A DNA stretch of 64,000 bases from an uncultured Megasphaera sp. (GCA_900540735.1 UQHB01000002.1:52080-116079); one strand, 5' to 3'; counted from the first letter of the stretch, positions 25,882 to 34,324 are shown. The notes: a model not told the origin generated them from the sequence alone. Made by a program: numbers and translations.

Positions 25882-26844
25882 TTAGTCACAATAGTAGTTT
25901 TGCATTAATTCTTCCGGTTCCGGATACGGTGCTGCTTCTGCTTCTTTAACAGCTTCCAGGACTAAATCACGAGCTGCCTGGTCCATATCGTCTAATTCTT
26001 CATTGGTCATCCAGCCTTCTTCAGTTACTCTCTTACGGAAGTTGAGTAACGGGTCGTCTTCTGTGAAGCGTTGATGGACTTCTTCTTTCGTCCGGTATAA
26101 TTCTGGGTCGCCTACGAAATGCCCTTTAATACGGTAGGTCTGTACTTCTAAGAGATATGGGCCTTTGCCGCTGCGAACGTATTCAACAGCTTCTTTCGCA
26201 GCTTCGTAGACCGCAAAGAAATCGTTCCCATTGACAGTCTTGCCCGGCATGTCGTACGCTACGGCACGGGTTGCAATATTCGCTACAGACGTTGTCGTCC
26301 GATACGGTGTAGTCGAAGCCCATTCGTTCATTTCGCAAACATAGAGAACCGGTAATTTCCAAACAGAAGCCATGTTGCACGATTCATGGAACGTACCGCG
26401 GTTTGATGCGCCATCACCAAAGAAAGCAACTGCAATCTGGTCAGTACCGCGTAATTTAGCAGCTAAAGCTGCGCCCATAGCGAGGTTGTACCCTGCACCG
26501 ACAACGCCGTTAGCACCGAGCATACCGATAGAGAAATCAGCAATATGCATAGAGCCGCCTTTACCATGGCAATAGCCTGTTTCTTTACCGTACAATTCAG
26601 CCATCATTTTCTTTACATCAGCACCTTTAGCGATGCAGTGGCCATGGCCGCGGTGCGTACTTTCGATGTAATCTTCTTTATTTAAGTTTTCGCATACGCC
26701 TACGCCGCACGCTTCTTCGCCAATATATAAGTGCGTAAATCCTGGTAATTCGCCGGCAAGGAAAATTTCTTCAACTTTCGATTCGTATGCGCGAATCATC
26801 GTCATTTTCCGATACGCTTCTGTTAATACCGTTTTGTCATACAT
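25882..26844 (-). CDS. TPP-dependent 2-oxoacid/acetoin dehydrogenase E1, alpha subunit
   Basis: 320 residues. The TPP-binding motif starts at FFGDGASNRGTFHESCNMASVWKLP and ends at an altered NEWAS (usually N-N). GKGGSMHI and the histidine in THRGHGHCIAKG are the conserved activity features, and IKGHFVGDPELYR resembles AcoA of acetoin dehydrogenases. It is translated from its own ribosome-binding site (AAAGGAG) about 75 bases below the metallo-hydrolase. I favour acetoin or a related alpha-hydroxyketone as the substrate, but pyruvate or a branched 2-oxoacid cannot be excluded. Confidence 0.92.
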   Translation of the reverse strand: MYDKTVLTEAYRKMTMIRAYESKVEEIFLAGELPGFTHLYIGEEACGVGVCENLNKEDYIESTHRGHGHCIAKGADVKKMMAELYGKETGYCHGKGGSMHIADFSIGMLGANGVVGAGYNLAMGAALAAKLRGTDQIAVAFFGDGASNRGTFHESCNMASVWKLPVLYVCEMNEWASTTPYRTTTSVANIATRAVAYDMPGKTVNGNDFFAVYEAAKEAVEYVRSGKGPYLLEVQTYRIKGHFVGDPELYRTKEEVHQRFTEDDPLLNFRKRVTEEGWMTNEELDDMDQAARDLVLEAVKEAEAAPYPEPEELMQNYYCD

Positions 26845-26917
26845 AATACATCGCTCCTTTGCTGTTTACTACAATATCATCTCACATATATATCTACTGT
26901 CCGAATGTCAGCACATA

Positions 26918-27685
26918 TCAGTTAATAAAAAGGGTCTGTCTATTTTCTTTTAAGGCATAGCCGTCACGTAAATGATAGAATCCTGTTTCACCTTGTACCA
27001 AGTTTCGCAGCCCTGCCACATCATCATCGGCAAAGGGAATATGGTATAACAACACTTGTGGATACCCAAGACCAGCGAGCCATTCTTTTCGTTTTCTATC
27101 AGCATACGAAAGAGGATTCATAAAAATTCCTTTTAACGTCGTTCCAGCAATGATATTCCGTACATTCCGTACTGGATAGGACCAATCTGTATCGCCCATA
27201 AAAAGATAACTATTACCGCCAATCAAGAGAGCTATACTATAGTGAGGAACATTAAATCCCGGTTCCCCCATATGTTTCGTCTTAAAGAAAACGACCCAGC
27301 CATCTGTAAAAATCTGTTCATAAAAGAGGACTTCATCTTTCATTCCGACTGTCATCACCTTGATAGTCTCATCTTCAGACCATACCAAACCCGTATCTTC
27401 ATACTTTAATTCTTGGCGGCTTACACAGGGAACAAATACTTTATTAACACGATTATGCCGAATATATGAATTTACATAAGTAGAACTAAAATGGTCTTCA
27501 TGGCGATGTGTAAATAAAAGCACATCTACATTGCGAAACTCATGTCCTTTACCGGCTGCAGCTTCACAGACATCACTCGATTTTTGATTAAAAAACTTGT
27601 TTCCTCCATAGAGGCTGTCAATTAAGATTGCATGTTGTTTATCGCGCATGTAGATTCCTGCATTTCCTACTAATGTAATCTTCAT
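26918..27685 (-). CDS. Metallo-beta-lactamase-fold hydrolase
   Basis: 255 residues of the MBL fold. The zinc motif THRHEDHF is present, with later metal ligands plausible in NVPHYS and MGDTDWSYP, and a C-terminal LYHIPFADD. It resembles the UlaG/RomA-like branch, which acts on lactones, phosphodiesters or thioesters; the substrate here is not known. Placed between the beta-hydroxyacid dehydrogenase (15 bases upstream) and E1 alpha, it may hydrolyse a lactone or ester intermediate of the same pathway (inference). Confidence 0.8.
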   Translation of the reverse strand: MKITLVGNAGIYMRDKQHAILIDSLYGGNKFFNQKSSDVCEAAAGKGHEFRNVDVLLFTHRHEDHFSSTYVNSYIRHNRVNKVFVPCVSRQELKYEDTGLVWSEDETIKVMTVGMKDEVLFYEQIFTDGWVVFFKTKHMGEPGFNVPHYSIALLIGGNSYLFMGDTDWSYPVRNVRNIIAGTTLKGIFMNPLSYADRKRKEWLAGLGYPQVLLYHIPFADDDVAGLRNLVQGETGFYHLRDGYALKENRQTLFIN

Positions 27686-27700
27686 ATGGCATCCCTTTCC

Positions 27701-28579
27701 TTATGTCGTCCCTACCTTTACGTTCATTTTTTCTTCAAAGTATTTCACCATACCCGCTTGGTCTGTATCGATATAGCCGTTATCTGCCATCCAATCCATA
27801 ATGCGGAGTGTCACGTCCGTTACAGGAAGGTCGATTCCTAAGCTATGAGAATAGGCTTTGGCATTGATTAAATCCTTGCGGTGTACAGCAATTCTGGCAC
27901 CTGGTTCATAATCTCTGGCAATGATTTTCGGTGCTTTGTTTTCATACAAGGGACCACCGATGAAGCCTTCCCGCGTCGCTTCAAAGGTTGTCTGTAAATC
28001 GATACCTGCTTTGGCAGCAAAGGCATAGCCTTCGGCAATCGCCGCAAGGTACGCGCCGGCAATGGTGTTATTGACGAGCTTCGTCACATCGCCGCTGCCA
28101 GGGCCGCCTGTATACACAGGATGCCCCATACAGGCTAAGAGAGGTTTCATCTGTTCAAAAACTTCTTTGTCGCCGCCGACCATGATTGCTAAGGTGCCGT
28201 CAATGGCTTTGGGATTGCCACCGCTCACAGGTGCATCTAAAAGTTTCATACCTGCTGCTTTGACTTTTTCGTACAAGTCTTTAATAATATGCGGTGCTGT
28301 CGACGATAAATCGATGATAATGTTACCTTTTTTACCATACTTGATAGCCCGTTCTACAGAATCAATAATAATTGCATGTGTTGGCAGCATCTGCATAATG
28401 ACATCGCATGTCTTATAGACATCGTCCATTTCCGTTACGCCATGTCCACCGGCTTTGATAAATTCATCAACCTGTTTCTGTACTACGTCATATCCATATA
28501 CTTCACAGCCAGACTTTTTCAGTAAGTTCTTAGCCATTGGTAAGCCCATAACGCCCATACCGAGAAACCCGATTTTCAT
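27701..28579 (-). CDS. Beta-hydroxyacid dehydrogenase (tartronate semialdehyde reductase / 3-hydroxyisobutyrate dehydrogenase family)
   Basis: About 292 residues from the ATG at 28579 (GGAGG 8 bases upstream). Rossmann motif IGFLGMGVMGLPMAKNLL at the N-terminus, substrate-binding motif DAPVSGGNPKAIDGT, and the catalytic lysine in GSGDVTKLVNN. The family reversibly oxidises 3-hydroxyacids such as glycerate or 3-hydroxyisobutyrate with NAD(P). It is the first gene of the long operon. A close paralog lies at 32191-33066 on the other strand with a matching transporter. Confidence 0.9.
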   Translation of the reverse strand: MKIGFLGMGVMGLPMAKNLLKKSGCEVYGYDVVQKQVDEFIKAGGHGVTEMDDVYKTCDVIMQMLPTHAIIIDSVERAIKYGKKGNIIIDLSSTAPHIIKDLYEKVKAAGMKLLDAPVSGGNPKAIDGTLAIMVGGDKEVFEQMKPLLACMGHPVYTGGPGSGDVTKLVNNTIAGAYLAAIAEGYAFAAKAGIDLQTTFEATREGFIGGPLYENKAPKIIARDYEPGARIAVHRKDLINAKAYSHSLGIDLPVTDVTLRIMDWMADNGYIDTDQAGMVKYFEEKMNVKVGTT

Positions 28580-28958
28580 ACACTCACCCTCCTTCTTGCT
28601 AAAACGTGCTTGTTCATTTATTTTTAAATGAGTAAATTTCATTTTATTTATTTGTTTAACGCATTCTCCGCACTTTCATTATACGGGACATTTCCTATCC
28701 CTTTTGTATCGGTTTATACCATTCTCAAAGATTATGATTAAAATAATTTTTTCACATACTTTAGGGTGTCAAAAAATAAGGATACCTAGGCATTCTCATT
28801 CACGATATATTTAAAATAATACAATCTTTATGCCCTCATCGCACAACGTTATACGTTATATTTTCTGTAAATATATCAATATTTACATTTTTTCTATTAC
28901 TTAATTGTATTCTTTTTATAATATTAATGTATAGTTCAACAGAAAGAAGGGATGCCCT
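28580..28958. other. Divergent regulatory spacer between the dehydrogenase operon and the duplicate cluster
   Basis: 379 bases without a gene. It holds a minus-strand TATAAT near 28678-28683 and a TTGACA near 28766-28771 as possible promoter elements for the operon, a plus-strand TATAAT at 28917-28922, and a 22-bp palindrome (listed separately). The composition is very AT-rich. Confidence 0.5.
28866..28887. promoter_or_regulatory. 22-bp palindromic operator candidate
   Basis: A perfect inverted repeat of nine bases (TGTAAATAT and ATATTTACA) separated by four bases. It lies about 50 bases upstream of the likely transcription start of the plus-strand cluster. Size and symmetry fit a dimeric regulator such as the Crp/Fnr protein encoded at 33241-33888, but the pairing of regulator and site is inference. 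Confidence 0.5.
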
Positions 28959-30197
28959 ATGAATACCTCTACTGCAATCGACCTCGACAAGTTGTATAAA
29001 AAACGGATGAAGCATATTATCTTCCCAACCGTTCTCGTCTCTGTATTAGCTTTTTTAGACCGTGTCAACATTGCTTACGCAGGCATGACGATGCAGCAAA
29101 ATTTGCCATGGCTCAATCCGGAAATCTTTGGAATCGGTGCAGGTATGTTCTTTTTAGGTTACTTTTTCTTTGAAATTCCAGGCTCCCTCATTGCCGCTAA
29201 ATTCGATGCATGTAAATGGATTGCCCGGATTATGATTTCATGGGGCATCGTCTGTGGTCTCATGGCTATTATCCAATCACCATTATGAATTTTATGCCTT
29301 CCGTTTCCTCTTAGGCGTGTGCGAATCCAGCTTATATCCCATCATTTATGCGGTCCTCTTTCCGCGTTGGTTCATGGCAGACGAACGAGCTAAAGCCATT
29401 TCCTTAATGCTCACTTCTCTCATTATTTCCTCCATTATTGGTGCGCTCTTAGCCGGTATCCTCCTAGATATGCAGCCCTTTGGCCTCCATGGCTGGCAAA
29501 GCCTCTTTATCCTCGAAGCCATTCCTACCTTCATCTTGACCTATGTCTTCTGGGTAATTGTCAAAGACCACCCGGAAAAAGCCGATTGGCTCACAGCAGC
29601 TGAAAAAGAATACCTCGTGCAAACCTATGCGGCCGAAATCAAAGCCCAAGAAAAAGTCTGGCTCTTATGTGTAATTTATTTTTGCCAGGCCTTATGCTTC
29701 TGGGGCTTTAATTTCTGGATGCCCCAAGTTCTCAAAGGCTTATCCGGTTGGTCCACTACGATTGTGGGCGGAGCCATTGCTATTCCCATGCTCATCGCCT
29801 TAATCGCCCAAATCTTCTGGAGTGCCCATTCTTCTAAGACCGGCGAAAAACGGTGGCACATCGCCCTGGCCTTATTCGTCAGTGCTATCGGCCTTGGTGC
29901 AGCACCTTTTATTGCCAATCCTTACGCCAATCTCTTCTTTATTACCTTGACTGCTGCCGGCATTTACTCACAAGTCGGCATTTGGTGGACAGTGCCTACA
30001 ACCTTCCTCAGCGGTACTGCAGCTGCCGGTGCTACGGGATGATCAATTCCATAGCCAATCTTGGTGGGTATGTCGGGCCGTATATGTTCGGTGTCATTAA
30101 AACAAATACAGGAGTCTATGATTATGGCTACTTCATCCTTGCCGGTGCCTTAGTTTGCTCAGGAATTTTAACCCTTACGTTAAAAAAGTCCAAATAG
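28959..30197 (+). pseudogene. ACS-family MFS transporter, decayed copy
   Basis: The reading frame is broken twice relative to the two intact paralogs in the window. An extra base near 29285 shifts the frame after IIQSP, and a missing base near 30040 shifts it again in the GAAAAGATAM region. In addition about 13 residues (the KKYTIFQALTDK segment of the paralogs) are missing in frame near 29660. Start (GAAGGG 7 bases before the ATG) and stop are still present. Three independent lesions in one gene argue for real decay and not sequencing error. It is followed directly by a toxin-antitoxin pair. Confidence 0.9.
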
Positions 30198-30201
30198 CTC
30201 C

Positions 30202-30230
30202 TTGTGGTAATTTACCACACATAGTATACT
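30202..30230 (+). promoter_or_regulatory. Promoter with embedded operator of the toxin-antitoxin pair
   Basis: -35 TTGTGG (30202-30207), 17-base spacer, -10 TATACT (30225-30230). A perfect 17-bp palindrome (TGTGGTAA, central T, TTACCACA at 30203-30219) covers the -35 box and half of the spacer. This is where an autoregulating antitoxin or toxin-antitoxin complex would bind. Confidence 0.7.
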
Positions 30231-30250
30231 AAAAAAAAGAGTTGATTATA

Positions 30251-30475
30251 ATGACTGGTATAAGTGTCCGCATTAATAAAGACCTCTATGACTCTGCAGT
30301 AAAAGAAGCACGAGCTGAATATCGCACGGCACCACAACAAATTAATTTTTGGGCTAAAATTGGTCGTAACGCATTGGCAAATCCCGATTTGCCAGTAGAA
30401 GCAATCCGGGATATACTCATTGCCAAAGAAGAAGAAAGTGAACCCTTTTCCTTTGAAGGGGAAAATACCCCATGA
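30251..30475 (+). CDS. Antitoxin, ParD-like family
   Basis: About 74 residues from the ATG at 30251 (AGAG 9 bases upstream). It begins with a ribbon-helix-helix-like segment (GISVRINKDLYDSAVKEAR) and has the pattern of the ParD-like antitoxin family (TAPQQINFWAKIGRNALANPDLP). The acidic C-terminus would wrap the toxin. Its last codons overlap the toxin start (ATGA), the usual coupling in type II modules. Predicted role: neutralise the toxin and repress the shared promoter. Confidence 0.82.
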   Translation: MTGISVRINKDLYDSAVKEARAEYRTAPQQINFWAKIGRNALANPDLPVEAIRDILIAKEEESEPFSFEGENTP

Positions 30476-30750
30476 TTTTAAAACAAAAGCCCATGTTTAA
30501 ACGAGCGTATAAGAAATTATATCCTCAACAAAAAAAATTAGTCGATTTAGCTATTAAAGAAATCATTGAGAATCCTTCTATTGGTACGCAAAAGAAGCAA
30601 GACTTAAAAGATATTTTCATATATAAGTTTAAGGTACTAGATCGCCAATTTTTACTAGCTTATATGTTTGATCCAGAAACGCTAACTCTTGTATTTTTAG
30701 GAGTTAACGAGAATTATTATCGTGATTTTAAAAAAATATTAAATAATTAA
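30472..30750 (+). CDS. Toxin, RelE/ParE superfamily
   Basis: 92 basic residues with the RelE/ParE layout: FKRAYKKLYPQQKKLVDLAIKEI, a central DLKDIFIYKFKVLDRQFLLAYMFD strand pair and a C-terminal VFLGVNENYYRDFKK. The members are ribosome-dependent mRNA nucleases or gyrase poisons; which type this is cannot be told. It overlaps the antitoxin by four bases and is followed by a terminator. The module sits between a dead and a live copy of the same transporter gene. Confidence 0.82.
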   Translation: MILKQKPMFKRAYKKLYPQQKKLVDLAIKEIIENPSIGTQKKQDLKDIFIYKFKVLDRQFLLAYMFDPETLTLVFLGVNENYYRDFKKILNN

Positions 30751-30753
30751 TGT

Positions 30754-30801
30754 TACCAGAGATGATATTTCTTACCGATATATGTCATCTCTGGTATTTT
30801 T
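30754..30801 (+). terminator. Terminator of the toxin-antitoxin operon
   Basis: TACCAGAGATGA (30754-30765) pairs with TCATCTCTGGTA (30785-30796), followed by five T. Confidence 0.8.
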
Positions 30802-30880
30802 GTATACATTGATACAGTTTTGTCAATTCTTTTATATTATAATCAATATGATATTTTATCATTAATAGAGATGAAATTAC

Positions 30881-32194
30881 ATGAATACTTCTGTTTCGAT
30901 TGACCACAAAGCCTTATATCGCAAAAGACAACTACACGTTATTCTGCCTGTCTTCTTTGTCTCTGTCATTGCCTTCCTAGATCGAGTCAATATTGCCTAT
31001 GCCGGTATGACCATGACCCAAGACTTACCCTGGCTTTCACCAGAAGTATTTGGTGCTGGTGCAGGCATGTTCTTTCTGGGATATTTTTTCTTTGAAATCC
31101 CAGGGGCACTCATTGCCGCTAAATTTGATGCGTGTAAATGGATTGCTCGGATTATGTTTACGTGGGGCATTATTTGCGGCTTTCTAGCATTCGTACAAAC
31201 ACCTTGGCAGTTTTATCTCATCCGTTTCTTATTAGGCGTGTGTGAAGCCAGTTTATATCCCGTAATTTACGCCGTCTTGTTTCCTCGTTGGTTTTCTGCT
31301 AGCGAACGAGCTGTCGCCATTTCCTTAATGCTCACATCGTTGCCAATTTCCAACATTATTGGTGCTCCCTTAGCGGGTATTCTCTTAGAGCTACGTATCT
31401 TTGGTCTCCAAGGCTGGCAATCGCTCTTCATTCTCGAAGCCGTTCCAGCCGTCGTCTTTACATTTATTTTCCTCTTCTGGGTTAAAGACCGGCCACAAAA
31501 ATCCCAATGGCTTACAGATGTAGAAAAACAATATATGATTGAAATCCACGAAAAAGAACAAGAAGCCATGCATACGGAAAAGAAATATACTATTTTCCAA
31601 GCCTTAACAGATAAGACTGTTTGGCGCCTCGTCTGCATTTATTTCTTCTGGGCAACAGGCTTTTGGGGCTTTAGCTTTTGGATGCCTCAAGTATTAAAAG
31701 GGTTGTCTGGTTGGTCTACGTCCCTCATTGGTATTGCCTTGATTATTCCCATGGTCATAGCCTTAATTGGGCAAGTCATTTGGGGACATTCTTCTTCTCG
31801 TACAGGCGAAAAACGATGGCATATTGCCATTGCCATGCTTATTGGCGCAGTTGGTTTAGCTGGTGCCCCCTTTATTACGAACCCCTTGCTGAGTTTAGTA
31901 TTTATCACCTTAGTTGCTGTAGGCGTTAATTCCGCCATGGGCATCTGGTGGTCTGTTCCCACAACATTTCTCAGTGGTGCTGCAGCCGCCGGTGCTACAG
32001 CAATGATTAATTCATTAGCCAATCTAGGTGGGTATTTCGGCCCATATATGCTTGGCTTCGTAAAAACTCAAACAGGAACAACGGACTTAGGCTATTTTAT
32101 TTTATCTGGCGGCTTAGTAATTTCTGCCGTCTTAATGGTAACGATGAAGAAAAATATATCTACTAGTACACAACGAAAGGAGTCTTCACAATGA
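30881..32194 (+). CDS. MFS transporter, anion:cation symporter (ACS) family
   Basis: 437 residues, 12 predicted membrane helices, intact. It carries VIAFLDRVNIAYAGMTM, FFEIPGALIAAKFDACKW and FGFSFWMPQVLKGLSGW-like motifs shared with the copy at 23.5-24.8 kb and with the broken copy just upstream. It is preceded by a TATAAT at 30838-30843. Its stop overlaps the start of the beta-hydroxyacid dehydrogenase gene (ATGA), so uptake and the first oxidation step are probably coupled. The substrate is probably a small sugar acid or hydroxyacid (family inference). Confidence 0.88.
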   Translation: MNTSVSIDHKALYRKRQLHVILPVFFVSVIAFLDRVNIAYAGMTMTQDLPWLSPEVFGAGAGMFFLGYFFFEIPGALIAAKFDACKWIARIMFTWGIICGFLAFVQTPWQFYLIRFLLGVCEASLYPVIYAVLFPRWFSASERAVAISLMLTSLPISNIIGAPLAGILLELRIFGLQGWQSLFILEAVPAVVFTFIFLFWVKDRPQKSQWLTDVEKQYMIEIHEKEQEAMHTEKKYTIFQALTDKTVWRLVCIYFFWATGFWGFSFWMPQVLKGLSGWSTSLIGIALIIPMVIALIGQVIWGHSSSRTGEKRWHIAIAMLIGAVGLAGAPFITNPLLSLVFITLVAVGVNSAMGIWWSVPTTFLSGAAAAGATAMINSLANLGGYFGPYMLGFVKTQTGTTDLGYFILSGGLVISAVLMVTMKKNISTSTQRKESSQ

Positions 32195-33066
32195 ATGTAG
32201 GATTTTTAGGATTAGGTTCCATGGGATTACCTATGGCCATCAATTTAGTCAAGAAAAACGGACATTCTATTTTAGGCTATGATGTAGTGCCTAAACAAAT
32301 GGAAGCCTTCGTTAAGGCTGGCGGCATCAGTGCTACACCAGAAGAAATTTATAAAACGTGCCCCGTCATTTTACAATGCCTGCCCACACACGAAACAATT
32401 ATCCATTCTGTAGAACAAGCCATTGCCTTAAGCCCGAAAGGAACCATTATCGTCGATACTTCTTCGACGGCTCCGGACATTGTCAAAGACTTATATGCCA
32501 AAGCAAAAGAAGCAGGTCTTTACTTACTAGACTCTCCCATTAGTGGCGGTAATCCCTTAGCCATTGCCGGAACCTTAGCCATTATGGTCGGCGGCGATGT
32601 AGAAATTTTTGAAAACGTAAAACCCCTATTAGAATGTATGGGCCATCCGGTCTATACTGGGCCATCTGGAAGTGGTGATACGACAAAACTTATTAATAAC
32701 ATTATCGGCGGTGCTATTTTAACAGCCCTTGCCGAAGGCTATGCCTTAGCAGCAAAAGCAGGACTAGACTTACAAACAACCTTTGAAGCTACACGTACGG
32801 GCTTTGTGGGCGGCCCCTTATATGAAAATAAAATACCTAAAATGATTGCTCGCGACTATACACCAGGCGCGCGGATTGCAGTTCACCGAAAAGATATGCT
32901 CAACGCCAAACGCTTTGCTCATTCATTAGGCGTTGATTTGCCACTGGCTGACGTAACCTTACATATTATGGATTGGATGGTCGATAATGGGTATGTAGAT
33001 TTTGATCAGTGCGCGATGGTTAAGTATTTTGAAGAAAAAATGAATGTTACTGTCGGAAAAAATTAA
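32191..33066 (+). CDS. Beta-hydroxyacid dehydrogenase, second copy
   Basis: 291 residues. Same family as the gene at 27701-28579: Rossmann motif VGFLGLGSMGLPMAINLV, substrate motif DSPISGGNPLAIAGT, catalytic lysine in GSGDTTKLINN. The GGNP form of the substrate loop is shared by both copies. Translationally coupled to the transporter by a four-base overlap. It should act on the compound that the transporter imports. Confidence 0.9.
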   Translation: MNVGFLGLGSMGLPMAINLVKKNGHSILGYDVVPKQMEAFVKAGGISATPEEIYKTCPVILQCLPTHETIIHSVEQAIALSPKGTIIVDTSSTAPDIVKDLYAKAKEAGLYLLDSPISGGNPLAIAGTLAIMVGGDVEIFENVKPLLECMGHPVYTGPSGSGDTTKLINNIIGGAILTALAEGYALAAKAGLDLQTTFEATRTGFVGGPLYENKIPKMIARDYTPGARIAVHRKDMLNAKRFAHSLGVDLPLADVTLHIMDWMVDNGYVDFDQCAMVKYFEEKMNVTVGKN

Positions 33067-33076
33067 TACCTTTTAT

Positions 33077-33125
33077 AAAATAATTCTACAAAAATGATAG
33101 AATTTCATTCTTGTAGGATTATTTT
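33077..33125 (+). terminator. Terminator after the second beta-hydroxyacid dehydrogenase
   Basis: AAAATAATTCTACAA pairs with TTGTAGGATTATTTT (one wobble), A/T-flanked. Confidence 0.7.
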
Positions 33126-33126
33126 C

Positions 33127-33140
33127 GTATAATTTTATAC
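33127..33140 (+). promoter_or_regulatory. Palindrome upstream of the Crp/Fnr gene
   Basis: GTATAA-TT-TTATAC, a perfect 14-bp inverted repeat, 21 bases before a TATAAT (33162-33167). It may be an autoregulatory site; AT-rich composition makes chance possible. Confidence 0.35.
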
Positions 33141-33240
33141 ACTTATTTCTGTGTAATATAGTATAATAAAAATTACTATTACTCATATATTAGGAAAGAA
33201 AACTATTTTTATGTACGCAGGAAGAAGGGTGATATATTTT

Positions 33241-33888
33241 ATGACAGACACACCATTCACACAATACAATCAACCGCTGATTGATTTATTTTTAACGTAC
33301 GGTACGAAAGAAACATATCACTCCAATCAAATTATTTTTATCAAAAATGAACCAGCAAAGTATTTATATCTCATCGAAAAAGGGAACATTCGTGTCTATA
33401 TTCCCTACAAGAACGGCAACGAACGCACGATTTGTTATTTTCACAGCGGTACGATTATTGGTGAAGAAGCCTTTGATACACCTCCTATCCGCATTGTGTG
33501 CACCAACAGTTTGACCGATGCACGGCTCTACAAGTTGTCTGCTCAAGAGTTGCTTTCTCATGCTAAAAATGACATTACGATTATGCAAAATCTATTGGCT
33601 TTTTTCATGAAAAAAATCACCCTTCTCCACAGTTGGATTTTTTATAGTCAATTCCGTAAAAACGAAGCAAAAATCGCCTGCTTAATCTATACCTTAGCTT
33701 GTCAAAATGCTAAAATCAGTTTATCTCATGAACAAATGGCGGCAGTTACAGGTATGACACGCGTCACAACGACGAGAATTTTAGATTCTTTCGTCAAAAA
33801 AGGATTGATTACGCAAAAATATAAAAGCTTAAAAGTCGTTGATTTAGAGGCCTTAAAAGAAATTTTTGACCACGAAGAATTTTATTAA
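33241..33888 (+). CDS. Crp/Fnr-family transcriptional regulator
   Basis: About 215 residues from the ATG at 33241, with GAAGGG roughly 11 bases upstream. An N-terminal cyclic-nucleotide-binding-type beta roll (IEKGNIRVYIPYKNGNERTI, GTIIGEEAFD), a long dimerisation helix and a C-terminal winged helix-turn-helix (SHEQMAAVTGMTRVTTTRIL). It lacks the N-terminal cysteine cluster of FNR, so an oxygen-sensing iron-sulfur cluster is unlikely. It probably controls the adjacent transporter/dehydrogenase cluster and maybe the divergent operon (inference from position). Ligand unknown. Confidence 0.88.
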   Translation: MTDTPFTQYNQPLIDLFLTYGTKETYHSNQIIFIKNEPAKYLYLIEKGNIRVYIPYKNGNERTICYFHSGTIIGEEAFDTPPIRIVCTNSLTDARLYKLSAQELLSHAKNDITIMQNLLAFFMKKITLLHSWIFYSQFRKNEAKIACLIYTLACQNAKISLSHEQMAAVTGMTRVTTTRILDSFVKKGLITQKYKSLKVVDLEALKEIFDHEEFY

Positions 33889-33960
33889 TGTATATAGAAA
33901 AGAGGATTCTCATAGAAGAAAAATATCAAGGTGCTGCCATTCCAGCATTCTAAATAGCAA

Positions 33961-33998
33961 AAGAGCCAAGTTGCAAGATATGCAGCTTGGCTCTTTTT
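33961..33998 (+). terminator. Terminator of the Crp/Fnr gene
   Basis: AAGAGCCAAGTTGCA pairs with TGCAGCTTGGCTCTT, followed by T5. Confidence 0.88.
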
Positions 33999-34035
33999 AC
34001 ATATGTATATATTTATACAAAAAAATAAAAGGCCA

Positions 34036-34086
34036 TGTAAATTCCTGCAACGTTCTTTCATGGTGAAAAAACATTGCAGGTTTACA
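34036..34086 (-). terminator. Hairpin downstream of the small membrane protein gene
   Basis: CCTGCAA/TTGCAGG extended by TGTAAA/TTTACA with a two-base bulge. The minus-strand sequence after it is U-rich (CCTTTTATTTTT), fitting a terminator for the small gene at 34104-34256. Confidence 0.6.
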
Positions 34087-34103
34087 CAGCCTATCGAGTC
34101 AAA

Positions 34104-34256
34104 TTAGTGTCCGAAAGAATGAGATTCTTTATGATGGGTTGCGCCCACTTTTTCATCTTGATCTTCATGGAATGCACAGTAGAGGTTAATTGCATACATA
34201 CCGGCAACAAGGATGACTGCGCTAAGGCTTAAATAATCGGAAAAAAGTGTAGACAT
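34104..34256 (-). CDS. Small single-pass membrane protein, unknown function
   Basis: 50 residues. The ATG at 34256 is chosen because GGAG lies 9 bases upstream; two earlier in-frame ATGs at 34265 and 34271 would overlap or precede that site. One hydrophobic helix (LSAVILVAGMYAINLYCAF) follows a short N-terminus, then a hydrophilic tail with several histidines (THHKESHSFGH) that could bind metal. It has a promoter and a terminator of its own, which supports a real gene. I do not recognise the family. Confidence 0.65.
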   Translation of the reverse strand: MSTLFSDYLSLSAVILVAGMYAINLYCAFHEDQDEKVGATHHKESHSFGH

Positions 34257-34324
34257 CTTATTCATCTCCATTAATCAAAATAATCGTTTTACGAAGTGTG
34301 TGGAAATTGTCCTTCCTTGATTAT

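Noticed and set aside
28959..30197. Sequencing error as the full explanation for the broken transporter
   Set aside because: Two frameshifts plus an in-frame loss of about 13 conserved codons are unlikely to be all artefacts; intact paralogs nearby read cleanly.
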